Below, in pieces: positions 11,260 to 24,027 of a stretch of 64,000 nucleotides of DNA. The position numbers were made by a program, and so were the translations under genes. This stretch comes from Tetrapyrgos nigripes. Taxonomy: Eukaryota > Basidiomycota > Agaricomycetes > Agaricales > Campanellaceae. Each line of letters opens with the position of its first letter. The stretch's first letter is position 1. The stretch is taken from assembly GCA_013368315.1 (NCBI GenBank), contig JAACJM010000193.1, forward strand, positions 62,001-126,000. The letters are read 5' to 3'. The notes beneath the pieces are model-generated. The model saw nothing but the letters and a program-made list of their open reading frames with translations. It was not told the origin of the DNA and did not search any database.

Positions 11260-13999
11260 TCAGTCAAGGTGGTTCTGGTGCAGGTGGTGGAGTCGGTTCA
11301 TGAGATTGTATAGATTCTGTTTCAGAGTCATTTGGATCAGAAGGTTGGTGTGCACCAGGCTCATGGCTTTCGGAACTAACATCCGAACCATTTCCATCAT
11401 CAATAATTTGATGATCACCATTACCTTCATCGGGTGGTGGACCCAGATCATCAAATCAATCTCGGAACAGGTCATCTAAATCAAGGGGTACTACAGGGTC
11501 ATGTGGGAGATTATTTGTACCCTGTTTGTGCAAACTGCACATTAATTCAGAAGGTTGGACAGGTTTGGTGGATTTGTCGCTTTCTTCTGTTTCGGATGAT
11601 AAGACTCGTGGAAACCATTTCTCTATGAAAAGTGCTTGTGGACTAACAAAGAGTGAATTGTCATGTCTCATGAATAACCAGGCTTTAAAACGCTTTTCGT
11701 AACCAACGAAGATCATTAATTCCGATTTTGGGGAGAGTTTGTTTACTCTTTTCTTTTCTGGGATGAATACATATGCAGCACATCCCCAAGAACAGAAATA
11801 AGATACATCTGGTTTCTTTTTGTACTACAATTCAAAAGGAGTCTTCCAATTGAGTCGTTTTATTGGTGTGCGACATGCTACAAAAGTAGCTGTGGCAAGA
11901 GAAAATTCCCACCAAGAAGGAGGTTCATTTGCGTGATGGTGCATGGATTCTGACTTCTCGTTAAGTGTTCTAATCATTCTCTCAGCACGACCATTCTGTT
12001 CATGTATGTATGGAGCTGACTTTTGTCTTCTAATGCCTTTTTCAGTAAGGAAGTTGTCAAAATCCTCATTCATAAACTCTGTTCCCAAATCTGATCGTAA
12101 AGTCTTTAGTTTTTTTGCCAGTAGACTGCTCTGCCCAGGCAACATACATTTTAAAAGACTAGAAAGGTTACAGGGAAAGAACTAAAGTCATCAAGAAAGA
12201 CAACAAAATACTCATACTTGTGATATGATATAGATGGTTGTTGTTTCACATCTGTATGCACAAGTTCTAATACTTCTGTAGCTCGCTTTTCTGACAAAGG
12301 ATAAGATTTTGATGGAGTCTTGCCTAAAGCACAGCCTCAACATACACTATGTTTAGGTACTTTAAAAGGTTTCAAGCCTTTAGTGTTCTTAATAATATGA
12401 CTTTCCACTGCCTTTCCAGCATGTCCATAGCAGTTATGCACAATGTCATAATCAATAGGAGTAGATGATAAATTTGCTGACTCAGGAATGATTATCTTTG
12501 ATTTGAGCCAATGCAAATTGTCTTTCCGATGCATTGGTAATAATGTCATCAGAAGACTTTGATCTACTTCTTTCTGACACTCGGACTTACCATCTCGTGA
12601 GATTTCATAGTATCCTTCATGAAGAATACATCCCTGAGACAACAAACGATGTGTGCAAGTTGGTTGATAAAACACTGGGTATAATTTTATAGTATGTTTG
12701 ACTCCTTCTTGGTTGATATGTTCAATAAACACAGTTCCAACACAATACAGGCACATCATTTGTATTAATAGTACAATTGTCTAAAGCCACTAGGGCTGTA
12801 TGAGATTCACAATAGTCCGACGACATTGAGATCTGAGGCAATTGTATGAGTGCACTATTTTTATTAGAAGTGTGAAATACTTGCCAGAAAGCCATAGTTT
12901 TGTCTCCATCAATATAGATTTCCACATCTGATTCTGAACCAAGACTTACACCATCATCATCAGCAAGGTATCCAGACAAAATGGAAATGTTGATAGCATC
13001 TGCCAGAGATGAGGGACTAGCTTCTTCTTCTAAAGGTGCATCATAGCAAGGTTTCTTTGAGGTATTTCCAGATTCATCAGGTTCTCTTTTCATATTCTCG
13101 AGGATTGGATCTGTGAACATGTGAGACATTCTGTCTTGCCACATTTTGAATGCAACACTCGGAGGAATATATTTAAAAGAACTTTCTTCGCTATGATCCG
13201 AAGATGTAGAATCTGATGATTCAGAAGAAGACGAACCTTGAACAGCCTTTCGCTTTCTACTTGAAGACGACGATGACACTTTGGTATGATTCAAAGGTGA
13301 TATAGCGAAGTATCATGAAATTGACTGTTGATTGTAACACCATTTGTGCGCATAACAGATTGAGCAGGAGTAGGCCAGTAAGCTCTCTCAATCAAGGAAG
13401 GAGGCTTTGAAGGAACTGGCTCACATTTTTTAAACTGCTGTGGAATCCATTTATGGGTGCGCATATCAGACAAAGCTTTATTCATGATATACATAACGGC
13501 AAAAATACTCAACCTCTTCCTCGATTTGTTTCTGAAAGGGACAGATAGTTCCTTCATGATCAAACCATTGGTTTGTCATGTCTTCGTCACCATTGAGATC
13601 CTCTTTTGCTCGAAGATAAGGTTCTGTATGAGTGCCATCAGAATTGTATGTGTAATCCGTCATTTGATGACGAGCTTCTACTCTGAGAAAGCTTTCAAAA
13701 TCAACTGTCTCCTGTGTGAGTTCATTGATCATGAGTCTCTCATAATGAGTAAGAATGAAGTAACCCGAAATCGTTTGCAGTCTGACCTGTTTAGCTAAGT
13801 TCCGTTTTACTCTTTCCTTCAAAGAAGAATGATTGTTCTTGTCAATAAAGCAATCTGATTGGACAATCAGAAAGTTATGATAGTGAAGAAGTTCATAAAT
13901 AGGTTGCTCACATGTCTCTGGTAGATCATCAGTATCACTGATTTCGATAGGATCTAATGGGGCATTTATAAAAGGATTTGCCATAAAAGCGGTCACCAT
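11260..13999 (-). pseudogene. pol: Copia protease-integrase region, copy 2, truncated
   Basis: Minus-strand homologue of 3686-6700 of copy 1. Recognisable parts are the pre-protease region (13478-13999, 12722-13294), the integrase zinc-binding region (HNCYGHAG, 12337-12759), the core end with SDLGTEF and GRAERMIRTLN (11825-12145), and part of the acidic linker (11260-11716). Frames change several times and the DSGAS protease signature is not seen, because a deletion joins sequence near 12750. Copy 2 ends at about 11265 within the linker, so reverse transcriptase, RNase H and the 3' LTR are absent. Confidence 0.82.
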
Positions 14000-14049
14000 T
14001 AAAGGAGCATCATCATCAGAATCTGAATCAGCTTCAACTTCTGGATTAG

Positions 14050-15136
14050 CTAAACTAGCAGCACCTTTTTTGGAACCCTTCTTCTTCTTACTGCGACGAG
14101 TTTTCTTCTTCTTATCTCCCCCTTGATTTGCATCACCTGTTGTAACATTATTAGAAGGTTCCTGAGGTTTGGGTTGTTTACCCTTACCCTTGTTTTGGTT
14201 CTTCTGTTTAGAAGATCCAGCCTTCTGGTTGTTCCAATTGGGTGCAGAATCAAACTTTTGTCTATCTCCAGTAATGTGGGTAAGAAGAGATGATTCAGAA
14301 GATTGACCAGTCCATCATTTGTACTTGATGAGAATAAGTCCTTCCACATGTGACATAGTCAGGTTCTTCAGTTCGATAGTGGCAAGTGTAAATTGAGCAT
14401 AGTTTCCCCAGGATTGCAGAATGTGATCCATCAAGAAAAGAGCTCTAAACTTGTCATCGACTGTGAATCCATAGGCTTTAAGACGTGTGAGAACTGCTCC
14501 GAGAGATGCAATCTGGTTTGGAGGATCTTTCTTCTCATCAAGCGTCCAAGACATGAACTCTTTGAAGTCTAAGAACCATGACATCAGGCCAGGAGAGCTG
14601 TATTTCTTGTCTACTTTATCCCAAAGCATATGCGAGGTATAATCTCCTTTTGCTTTGGCACAAGGGTTTTCATCTATTTCATCTCTAGTGAACTCTCTCA
14701 TTTCCAAACCCACATCATTTGGAAGAAAGGAGGAAATAAAACCCAAAGCCTGTTCATCTTTGTCATCCCAAGAACTTTGAAGCTTATAAGTTTCAACTAA
14801 TTCCCGTTCATGTTTTTTAACCAAAATTTGATGTTGATTCCATTGATCAGCAAAGGTATCAATGATTTGGTTATAAGATGATTGTTCAGATTCAGTTAAA
14901 GCATTAAAAACTTCATCAGAAACTTGTACAAATCCTTCAGGAAAGGAAGGTGCATTACCTGTTTCAGTGGGACTTGTGTTCAGATAACGCTTCTGGGTAC
15001 CTGAAGCAACCCTGCTAAGCCCTTTGGCTTCAAGGAGGGGGGTGATAGCATAGTTCCAAAACTCATAATTGGTTGTATTGAGGATGTGAACGTTGAAGAT
15101 GCTTTCAGAGTTGTTGATAGTGTTGTTGGAAGACAT
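14050..15136 (-). pseudogene. gag: Copia gag, copy 2, long open N-terminal part
   Basis: The frame from 15136 down to 14315 is a continuous 273-codon Gag (MSSNNT..., NTTNYEFWNYAI, then SWFLDFKEFMSW, then LILIKYK). It stops at 14315 and continues in another frame as the basic C-terminal tail (14050-14349). It is the better preserved of the two Gag copies and is the template by which the frame breaks in copy 1 were recognised. No zinc knuckle is seen. The start ATG is the first in the frame and matches copy 1. Confidence 0.8.
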
Positions 15137-15931
15137 ATTGATCTATGAAGCATCAATCAGTAAAGATGTGCATTCAATAGGTCACAAGTACCAAGGAACA
15201 TCAAAGGGTCTAATACAACCACAGTGTATAGGATGATTGCAATATTCCTTCTCCTTTCCGAGCAAACACCCCAGACAAGGAATGTACATAATACATTTGC
15301 CAGTAGAAAACCGTTCGTTGGTACATGCACATAATGGAATCCTATATTAACTTCTTCATCAGTGCATCTCAATCAATTTCACGCTGTCAGAGACCATACT
15401 CTTGACAGAGAGCACATGATTACTCTAGAAGTTGCACAGTACTTCCTAATGGGTGTAGAGATGCCTTAAAGCATATAGGGGAGCACTATCTAACTACTGT
15501 TTTTCTATAGATCTAGATCAGCGACTTTTATAAACACCCCTGGCTCATCCGAATGACTACGGAGTTTTGCCTGAGTGTGAAAAACAGTCCCACACTAAAG
15601 TGGAGGCTGCAAAGTGTGTCAGTCACTTGCATACAACTATCTGTGGATCCATCAGGGTTCCACAAATAACTGTTACAGGTATAAAGTGACTTATCTAGAT
15701 CTATAACTAAACCAGCAAAGAGTGCCTAATGCGACTCTAAACTGAACCCAGGTTATATATTTTACCGGGCAATATAGATGAAGAAGGAGATAAAGCGAAA
15801 CATCGATCCACCAACTGCACAATCATCGAGTCTGACAGCTTACTCGGTGATGAGCTTGCCGTTGACCTTGCAATGCGATCCATCTTGACAATGGTAGTTG
15901 TATGGGATAAGACCAGCATCGATGGCCCTCA
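15137..15931 (-). other. Leader of copia copy 2
   Basis: Untranslated leader between primer-binding site and gag. 15137-15745 matches 1940-2562 of copy 1 in reverse complement; 15746-15931 (with a short open stretch at 15737-15919) has no counterpart in copy 1 because copy 1 is cut there. No independent gene is supported. Confidence 0.65.
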
Positions 15932-15943
15932 GGGCCCATAACC
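15932..15943 (-). promoter_or_regulatory. Copia primer-binding site (half-tRNA type)
   Basis: Reads GGTTATGGGCCC on the minus strand, directly adjacent to the LTR end. This is complementary to the anticodon-loop region of initiator tRNA-Met, the half-tRNA primer known for copia-type elements (established knowledge). Its position fixes the end of the LTR. Confidence 0.85.
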
Positions 15944-16342
15944 TAATGAAGCAGCAAATATTTAGCGTAGGGTGACCAGTCAATAGAGCTCACCAAATAG
16001 AGTGCTGAGTAGAAAGCTAGTAGAGCTTAGATACAAGTTGCTTGTAGAGCAGATAGAACTGGATATTGTTCTGTAGTATCTACGACTTTACAGAGAGCTT
16101 TTATACTGGATAAAGAGCATGTAATTACTAATATCTACATTGTCCATGGACATACCTAGAGACTAAGAGGATATTGCCATTGGCCATATTGCTATCTACA
16201 GAGATATCACTACATAGTAGAAGATAAGAGTAATGTCCAGAGAATGTCCTGGAGGACTAGCATACTTATAGCTATGTAGAAGTTTCATAATAACTCCATA
16301 TAGAATCATAGTTACTATACATGGAAGGTATATATTTCAACA
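15944..16342 (-). repeat. 5' LTR of copia copy 2
   Basis: On the minus strand it begins TGTTGAAATATATACC at 16342 and ends CTTCATTA against the primer-binding site. It is about 98% identical by eye to 10642-11035. A TATA box equivalent lies at 16098-16105. The outer flank reads GTACT (16343-16347 on minus), the same 5 bp that follow the 3' LTR of copy 1. Confidence 0.82.
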
Positions 16343-16347
16343 AGTAC

Positions 16348-16746
16348 CTGTAATAATGAGTACAAGTTAGTACAAGTACTGTAGTAATACATTAGTATAA
16401 AGAATATGAGTAAAGGATGAAGTATACACACCTCAGGTTCACACAACAATAGTGGGAACAACTGAGGTGAGCTTTGTATGCTAGTGTAGTATATGTGAGG
16501 TGGAATATACAGTAGCAGATCAGTGACATGGAGTAAACTAGCAGATATAAAGGAAAAAGGAAAAGAATACCAAAAATGGAATGTAGGGACTTGTTTCTTC
16601 AACAAGAATAATGAAGAAAAATTTTTGTCTAAGTACTATGAAAGGCCACAGTAGGGAGACATTAAAAACCTGGCCCAGAGAACCCAGTGGGAAAAAACCA
16701 TGGTTGCAGGAAAAGTTGCCACTACTTGGAAAAGAAAAACTACTTC
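16348..16746. other. Intergenic, AT-rich, no gene seen
   Basis: Contains sequence related to 11041-11101 (GTTGTTCCCACTATTG on the minus strand near 16440-16460) next to the LTR. The rest is AT-rich with chance frames only. It ends at the gypsy fragment. Confidence 0.4.
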
Positions 16747-18547
16747 TTAATAAGAGGATCGTAGTGCAGTAATCTTTCTACTGGAACCAGTAACAGCATG
16801 AACAGGTGGAGTGTAATTGGCGTGGGGATTGATTTGAGTTTGTTTTGGAGTAGGAGGACGGGGAATGAAATCGTGAATTGAAATGGAAGTGGAAGGAGTG
16901 TTGGAACCAGTAGAATTTGGTTGAATGGTAGTGAAGTTGTCAGAAGTCATGGTAGAGTCATTAATAAGTGTATCAGCATTATAAGATTTAGTAATGATGA
17001 AATCATGAGGATGTGGAGCACGTGTGTGAGTACAATGGAAGCGTTTGATGAGGTGGTTGAAGGTGGAAGGGATGTCAGATAGAGGAATCCATGTGTCATT
17101 GTCATCAGAGGAATCCTTGAAATGACAGAGGTAATTGTAATGCTGTCTGATTTTGCACATGTTTCAAATAGAATGAATGATGGGAGAGTCATCAAGTAAT
17201 AGAATAGGAAAAGGATCAGAATGTGTATGAAATTCCAAAGGATCGAAGTAAGGTTCAAGAAGAGAGACATGGAAAATGGAGTAGAGACAAGCAAGATAGT
17301 GTGGAAGTTGTAAGAGGAATGCTCATTGATAAACTTGTTTAATGATTGGAAAGGGACCAAGGCGATGATGATCAAGTTTATCTGAAGGCCTAGTGGAGCG
17401 AATGTTACAACAGAGGAGCCAGACGAGTTTTCCTTCCTTTAATGTGGGTTGGTCAGAATGTTGTGTGTCGTAGTATTTACTCTGATGTTTTTGAGCATGA
17501 GTGAGTTCAGCCTTGAGTTCAGAATGAATGATTTTGAGTCGTTTGGTGAGATCAGCGGTGGGAACAGTAGAAAGGGTAGTGAGAGTGGGCTCAAATGGAG
17601 GATGGTATCCAAGGTTGGCAAAGAATGGAGTATGTTTGGTAGAAGTGTTTTCATGATTATTGAAGGCAAATTCTGCAAGGGGAAGATAATCGATCCAGTT
17701 GTCCTGCGTAAGTAGGCTTCTAGTGTCTGTTTGGTCTGTTCAGTGAGTCCATCAGTTTGAGCATGGTAGGTGGTGGAAGTTTTAGAATCAAAGCTGTTCA
17801 GAAGTTGGAAATGAATAATGAACTGCGATCTGAGACTATGGATTGGGGAAGACCATGTAGTCGAAATACACAATCCAGGAACAACCAAGTGAGTTTGGAA
17901 GCAGTCATAGATTCTTGACAGGGAATGAAGTGAGTGGCACGTGTTAATCTATTGCAAATGACTAAGATGGAGTCAAAGCCACGAGATTCAGGAAGTTTAA
18001 CAATGAAATCCATGGTGATTGCCTGCCAAGGATGGTGTGGAATGGAAAGTGGTTGGAGAAGACCGAAAGGTTTGTGATGAGGAGCTTTGGTTCAGGAACA
18101 GGTGTTGCAGGCCTGAACGTAACGTCTGATGTAAGTCGTCCTACCTGGCCAGAAGTAATTGTGAGAGACTAGGGCAAGTGTGCGTGTATGGCCAGGATGT
18201 CTGGAGATGACAGTATCATGACAAGAGGCAACGATGGTGGAATGAAGGGAAGGAGGTACATAGAGTCGGTTACTGTGAAAGATGAGGTCATTGTGAAGTG
18301 TGAACAAAGAATCACCAGATGCGATCACTTTTCTCCATTCGCTATCCTCTCTGTAAGCTGAAAGAAATTGATCTAGTAAGTGAGAGTTGTCCAAAGAAAT
18401 TGTAGAAAAAGCTTCAATGGTTGAAATGAAGTTTAGAGATTGAGAAGTCAGGGATACCAAGTTGGAATCATTATGGAATAAAGGATATGTGTTGTAAGGG
18501 GAAAGGATGATACGTAGCTTAGCCTTTTTGACCTCATCCTCACCCAA
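16747..18547 (-). pseudogene. pol: Ty3/gypsy chromovirus fragment: integrase + chromodomain
   Basis: Minus-strand remnant of a Ty3/gypsy Pol C-terminus. In order: the integrase H2C2 zinc-binding domain (18092-18547, with HPGHTRTLALV, YFWPG and CNTC), the integrase core with the DFIVKLP strand and IVSDRSS (17798-18013), the core end with HAQTDG and LTEQ (17439-17888), then a chromodomain-like end (YNYLCHFKDSSDDNDTWIPL, then RFHCTH, 16947-17160). The chromodomain would tether integration to methylated histones in the family. Frames shift between blocks. Reverse transcriptase, protease, Gag and both LTRs are missing, so it is a 5'-truncated dead copy. Confidence 0.85.
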
Positions 18548-18884
18548 CGGTATATAGTTTCTGATGAAGATGCATTTTGGATTGAAGGAGGTTCATGACG
18601 CCATCAACACAGTGAAGCAAATTGTCGAGACAAGGAGACTTGCATGCATTTGATATACATGTATTCTTTTTTGCTATTTTGCTGTCGCTTTGCTCTTTGT
18701 GTTGCTATAAATATCTTGCTTTTGCTATTGTATTTTCTACTTATAGTTGTACACATGTATATAGACTAATATAGTCATTCTTGTATTCCTCAGATGGACC
18801 ACTTAGCTTCCCTAGCAACAGCCATATCTCAGATTTCGGATCTATCTATGTACACAGAGTAGATTAACCCTATGTACTTGGGCC

Positions 18885-19802
18885 TAGTGTTGTAATGGTT
18901 TGACTATGGTCCACTATGGCTCGGCTACAAGCAGCTCTATTATAATGGTTCCAGCTCAGCTCTAGAGTCATTTTTTGCTAGCTGGCTCTGACTCTAGCTG
19001 CAAGAGTTGGGTCATTTTTGGCCTGTGACCATGTGATTACATTTGCTGTTTCGTAGCAAACATCAACTGCCCCACTGTTTACAGAAGCCCTCCCACTTCT
19101 TGTTGCATTGCTAAAAAGATCAAAAAAGCCAATATGTAAGCCTTTTCATAGATTTATTTCCTTAGCAATAGCACATACTAAAATACACACACGCCAAAAG
19201 GACAAAAATATCCGCTCAATGGATAGATGACATTATTGTACTGATATAAGATGTTTCTGTATGCCTTTCTGCCGAGTGGATATTTTTGTATTTTCGGCAT
19301 GACAATATACAAGCACTTGTTGAGCACTTGAAAACCATATACTTGCTACATGCATGTTTTTTGGCAAGGGGCTGTGGCAGAGATACCAATGAACCTGCAG
19401 TGGTTGAAACCAGAATCACAGGATACAGATCAGAGACAGTATCTGCAAAGCATCTAGCGACGGACGTCATTATCATTTCATACATAATCTTATCAATATC
19501 CGTAATCAGTATTGACTACAAGTTCAACGGATACCGCCCCAAAAATCTGACCAACGGGCAAATTTAGAACATATTGTAAGTCATATATTGCTGTGTAGAG
19601 GTAACGAGGACATAGAGCAAGCAAAAAACGGTAGTGAAAGACGGGTTGTAGAGGGAGAAAAGCGGCAGGAAAAGACGAGTCGAGCTTGCAACGAGTCAGA
19701 GCCGAGCCACATGGAGCCAGAGCTGTTAGACCGGCTCGGCTTGCTCCAAATGCAGCTCAACTCCACGGCTAGCCGGAGTCGAGCCAGACCGTTACAACAC
19801 TA
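18885..19802. mobile_element. hAT-like MITE, TSD CTTGGGCC
   Basis: Starts TAGTGTTGTAATGGTTTGAC and ends in the inverted form (...CCGTTACAACACTA). It is flanked by a perfect 8-bp duplication CTTGGGCC (18877-18884 and 19803-19810). An 8-bp duplication with short inverted ends is the hAT superfamily signature. The interior is GC-rich near both ends (CGAGCCGG-type strings) and AT-rich in the middle. It codes for no recognisable transposase, so it is non-autonomous. Confidence 0.88.
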
Positions 19803-20079
19803 CTTGGGCCCTACAGCCCAGTCAAAAACAACGCCGACGGCTTCCGACAATTCCGACAGGAAACCTTGAGATCCGAGCTTGTCCGAGTATTTCTGGATAT
19901 TTCCGAGTATTTCCGATATTTTCTGTACAATGTATACAGCAACTCAGAAGCAACAACACACGTCAACGCGTGTCAACCTGCTCGAGCTCACGGAGTGCGA
20001 CGCGGACTTAGACTCAGAGGTTTTCTGTGAACGTCAACGACATCATCGACGTCACGCTGCCCCAACAAAAACGATGGGC

Positions 20080-20310
20080 TCCCCAAACTTTCTCGCCCAA
20101 CTCAACTCACTGCAACCACCACCATCTTCCCCATCTCTCCTCCCTTCTCCATCCACCTTTCTCTCACTTCCTCGCTGCTTTCACACTTTCTCCCCACCGG
20201 ATCACTGCATGGCGAATCGCATCACCCTCTCACTAGATAACAACCATATCGGCGCATTGGCAACGAATTACCACGAAACTTTGCACCGTTGCCCCTCGCA
20301 AGCGAGGTAG
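20080..20310 (+). promoter_or_regulatory. Pyrimidine-rich promoter-like stretch with short frame
   Basis: 20100-20200 is strongly C/T-rich, then an ATG at about 20208 in good context opens a 33-codon frame that ends at 20310. C/T-rich tracts before the start are common in fungal promoters. No downstream exon is recognisable, so this may be a gene start left behind after truncation, or chance. Confidence 0.25.
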
Positions 20311-20833
20311 CGGGATGTTCTGTTCTGGGCCAGAACAATTAGAATCTTCTAGGGGTTTCCAGGTGTGTCTTCCTTGTGTTGGGTGACGCTCCTACCATTG
20401 GCTCAAATTCCTTCCTTTGCCTTTCTTAGAGCCCGAGCAAGCAGTGTATATACGTGTTGTTTTACATTTGAGGTACGTGTTTGTCTGCTCTCAATGCACA
20501 TCTCTGCTCAGCATACACACTCGTGATTGGCGGGTTGATGGCGAACTCGCACAGTCACCAAAGGTACGTTTCCCTGGTCTCTTGCAGTTACTTTGCGTTG
20601 CTAATTCGTTTATTTCAGTTTGGGCTCAGGGTCATTTGACTTCTCGGATGGGACAGCGTCGGCAGGTGTTAGAAGGCGTCTGTATAGCTTACTTTAGTAG
20701 AGAAGATGTACAATAGTACGAAATGGAATAAAAGTGGATAGTTTCTGATCGTTTCTGATACTATCCGACCCGGTCCGAAAGGCGTCATTGACACATCCTC
20801 ACAGCTTTTTGCCCAGACACGACCAGAAATGAC

Positions 20834-21908
20834 TAGTGTTGTAAACGGTCCGGCTCGACTACAGCTAGCTGACGAGTCGAGCCGGTTTTAGAGCCGCGGC
20901 TCGGCTCCGACTCTAGCCCCCCAAGGGCCAGTCACAGCCACTGGCCCTGGCCTGGCCCAACCCTCGAGGGTCGGGTCAAGGGCCGGGTGTTGGAGAGGAG
21001 GCCGACCCGGGGTCAGCCCTCTTGGACCTTGGATATCGGTATGACCTATTTTGGTCAACCAAAATGGTTTTGGTGAATATTCTGATGTACTTATCTACAA
21101 AGTACAATGAATGCTCACCTTTGTAATCAAGTATACAGTCGAAAAGAGCAGTACTCGGCAGGTTCCGAGATTGTACACGCTCTCTACAGCAATAGATCCG
21201 ACACTTCTCACTGATTTGGATCTCGAATAGTCTATATACAAGTAGGATACATACATGAAAAGGGTACTCCAATGTCTATGCATTCTTCTAGGAAGTCTTT
21301 TAAGAAAAAAAAAATACCTGAAAAAAATAGGTGCGGACCTGGCCCGACCTGACCTGACCCTGGCCCACAGGGTCAACACAGCCACTGGCCCTGGCCTGAC
21401 CCGACCCTTGAGGTTCGGGTCAAGGGCCAGGAAATTTGACGAGGGCCAGGCCCGACCCGGACCGTGGCAACACTGGATGGGTGAAATAAATGTTTCGTTT
21501 ACAGTAGTTAGAGCTGGATTTTAGATATGCAAAATAACATTTGCTTGCTCGCTTACCTTAGTAAGATGTTCAAAGCCTGGCAGCTCGTTGCAGTGGACCT
21601 AGAAATGACCTCGACGTGTCATTCATTGGCATGTTCCCACAGCCTCGCTTACACCCCATTTGCATACATTCAACATACATTCGTGCAGTCTGTAAAAGAG
21701 ACAGGTAAAACTACTTCAAATTACTCAAACATACTATCTACGGACTTAAACAAGCCTTTCAGCTTTGTAGGTAGCAATTGCTGGCTTTTTTCCGTAGAGC
21801 GTTGGATTTCACTGACTCGAAACGGCTAGAGTCGGAGTCGAGTCGATTTTACCGGCTTTTACAAAGAGCCGAGCCGGAGCGGACCATAGCCGGTCGTTTA
21901 CATCACTA
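20834..21908. mobile_element. Nested pair of hAT-like miniature elements
   Basis: The left end TAGTGTTGTAAACGGTCCGG and the right end ...CGTTTACATCACTA match the termini of the element at 18885-19802. Embedded in it is sequence of a second family (GGCCCTGGCC- and GGGTCAAGGGCC-rich, 20925-21475), whose right end ...CCGTGGCAACACTG matches the element at 41020-41603. No 8-bp duplication is seen around the outer element, so it is older or rearranged. Confidence 0.65.
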
Positions 21909-23780
21909 TGCTGGCTCGTAGACGGTCCTAGAAAAACAAGTGGAACTTCAACAGAGAAGGCCGAGGATTCTCGAGGGAACCTTGAAGAGGTGACCTTGGA
22001 GCCGATATCTTTATAAGACAGAAGTACCACTGATAATGCGATACACCGTAAAGTGCTATATTATCAGCGAAAACAACATGACTGAGACTGAGCGCAGATT
22101 GGGTGAACAATGATGGACATGGGACAGGGGCAAGTGGCTGTGGTGAGAATAGAATTTAGGGTCTGTACGGATTGCCTGAGTTCAACGGAGAGATAACATT
22201 CAGTAGTACTAAGCCTTAGGCCTGAATAGCGGTACCGGTGATCAGCGAAGGAGCAGGATGTCAGCACACACACATACATATGCGGAAAGACTTATAAGTC
22301 TTAAATCATTGCAGATAAGCAAACGCACCGCGTATAAAATTTTAAATCAATCACAATTGAGTTCGTTTTCAACAAGGTCCCAGGAACGACAGTTGTATTT
22401 TTGAACTTCATTACAACCACGGTTCGCCATAGGCACGGAATTAAGCTTTAACGGGCTCGACTAGACCTTCACAGATTACAGCAAACTTAATTTCTAAGAA
22501 GAGCTGTGGAGGTTGTAAAACCTATTGATGGAGAAACACGAGCATGAGAAGCTGGTGTTAGGCTGATGTGCCGCATGTACAGTGCTTAGTTGAGGGATGA
22601 AGATTCTTCATAATCCTTAGTCATCAATGGTCCTTCACAGTCGATCATGCTTGCTCCACCAGTAGATGCTAATAATATGATTGCTCCCGAGCCAATTAGA
22701 AGACTCAAAATAGACGTGTCCAATTTCATATATATTTAGGTCACTTTGGCAGTCCAGCCATGACTCAAGTTGAGTGCCGACTGGCCTGATTGAAGTTTCA
22801 GCGTTTTCACCGGCTTTGGGCCCAATCGTAATAATAACACTCCTCACGGCCTAGGCAACTTAAGTACATGCAAAGTACAAAATCAAAGAGGTAGATATGC
22901 AACGTACGGTATTGCAGTCTGATAGAAGGACAGAAATAATGATTACTAAGTGCTATCAATCGCAACATTCAATGCGATACATTCATAGGAAATGATGGGG
23001 TGCGACCTGGGCCACGGAGCATTCATTAGCAGGGTATGCAAATTTGCGTTTATCTGTATATCTCAGTGCTGAATGGAACCTTCCGAATCTGGGTAGTGTA
23101 CTGTATTTACCCAGAAGCTTCAGTCACGGTCAGGTTTAAGGATGAGTCTGAGTCTATGACCACAGTCAGTCTGCGACTCGTACCATTACGCTTAAGCTCA
23201 TGCATAGGACACTGATGTGACACAGCCAGCCGATCATGAAACAGATAGAATTGTTGGTGGAGGGAACCAGTGTGAATGTGGAGTAGAGAGGTGGAGAAGA
23301 GAGGAAGGGAGATGTGAGACGAGAAGAGGAGGGGAGGAAAAGAGTTAAAGCCAGAGATATCAGCACCCAAATCAAATTATAACATATAAAAGACAAATGA
23401 AAAAACTCGAAAGAGCGAGCCTGGGGGTCCTACATTCTCTGCTCACCATCAAGGAAAGCAAAAACACTAGAAGAAACCAAAGCCACTCAAAGGACTCAAA
23501 GAGATCATAATCACTCGCGGTTCACCTCCGAATGTATACAAATTTTGTGTGTCCAGCATCTGTCCACAGTGAACAGAGAAGTGGTGTATCAGCCAGTTTC
23601 CACATGCCCCAGGTGTGTCTTTTGTTGTAAGAAAGTTGAATTGAGCATTTTGCAGCTACAGCAAGTACCACAGACCATTCCTGTGTGCTGGGACTAACTT
23701 TGTCATTCTTGGTCATAAGGACCCCTTGACCCCCCTCCCCCCCAAGGTGATATATGGCAATAAGATTTTGAACACCCCTT
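21909..23780. other. Intergenic, no recognisable gene
   Basis: Only short chance frames on both strands (the longest about 87 codons, 23107-23370 minus). A purine-rich tract lies at 23280-23345. A run of C (CCCCTCCCCCCC) lies at 23733-23745. No domain, tRNA or transposon terminus was recognised. Confidence 0.4.
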
Positions 23781-24015
23781 GTATCAAGTACAATAGAATC
23801 TTATTGTTACTCATGTATTAGTTTACATGTATTTGTACCTCCTCAAAGGTATATAAGGACTCGTAGATAGTCCTCCAAGTAACAAGTTTTTTACTTAACC
23901 CTCATCACTCTATAAGCCTCTTACAAGCCTTAACAAGTTCTCTATATCCCCAGGTAAGTAGTGTGGTTGCCACTGCGTTTAGTAGTGTATAGGACCATAC
24001 CATGCCTGCTCAACA
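23781..24015 (+). repeat. Partial 5' LTR of another copia family
   Basis: Sequence just upstream of a copia primer-binding site. It ends CTGCTCAACA, a canonical LTR end, and contains a TATA box (TATATAAGG, 23850-23858) followed by AGTCCTCC, as in the LTR at 10642. The left boundary is uncertain; no TGTTG start could be fixed. Confidence 0.55.
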
Positions 24016-24027
24016 GGTTATGGGCCC
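24016..24027 (+). promoter_or_regulatory. Copia primer-binding site
   Basis: GGTTATGGGCCC directly after CAACA, identical to the site at 15932-15943 and complementary to the internal (anticodon) region of initiator tRNA-Met. Confidence 0.8.

Noticed and set aside
16343..16460. A further LTR fragment outside the 5' LTR of copia copy 2
   Set aside because: The sequence shared with 11041-11101 lies outside both LTRs and next to GTACT, so it is flank sequence rather than part of the LTR.
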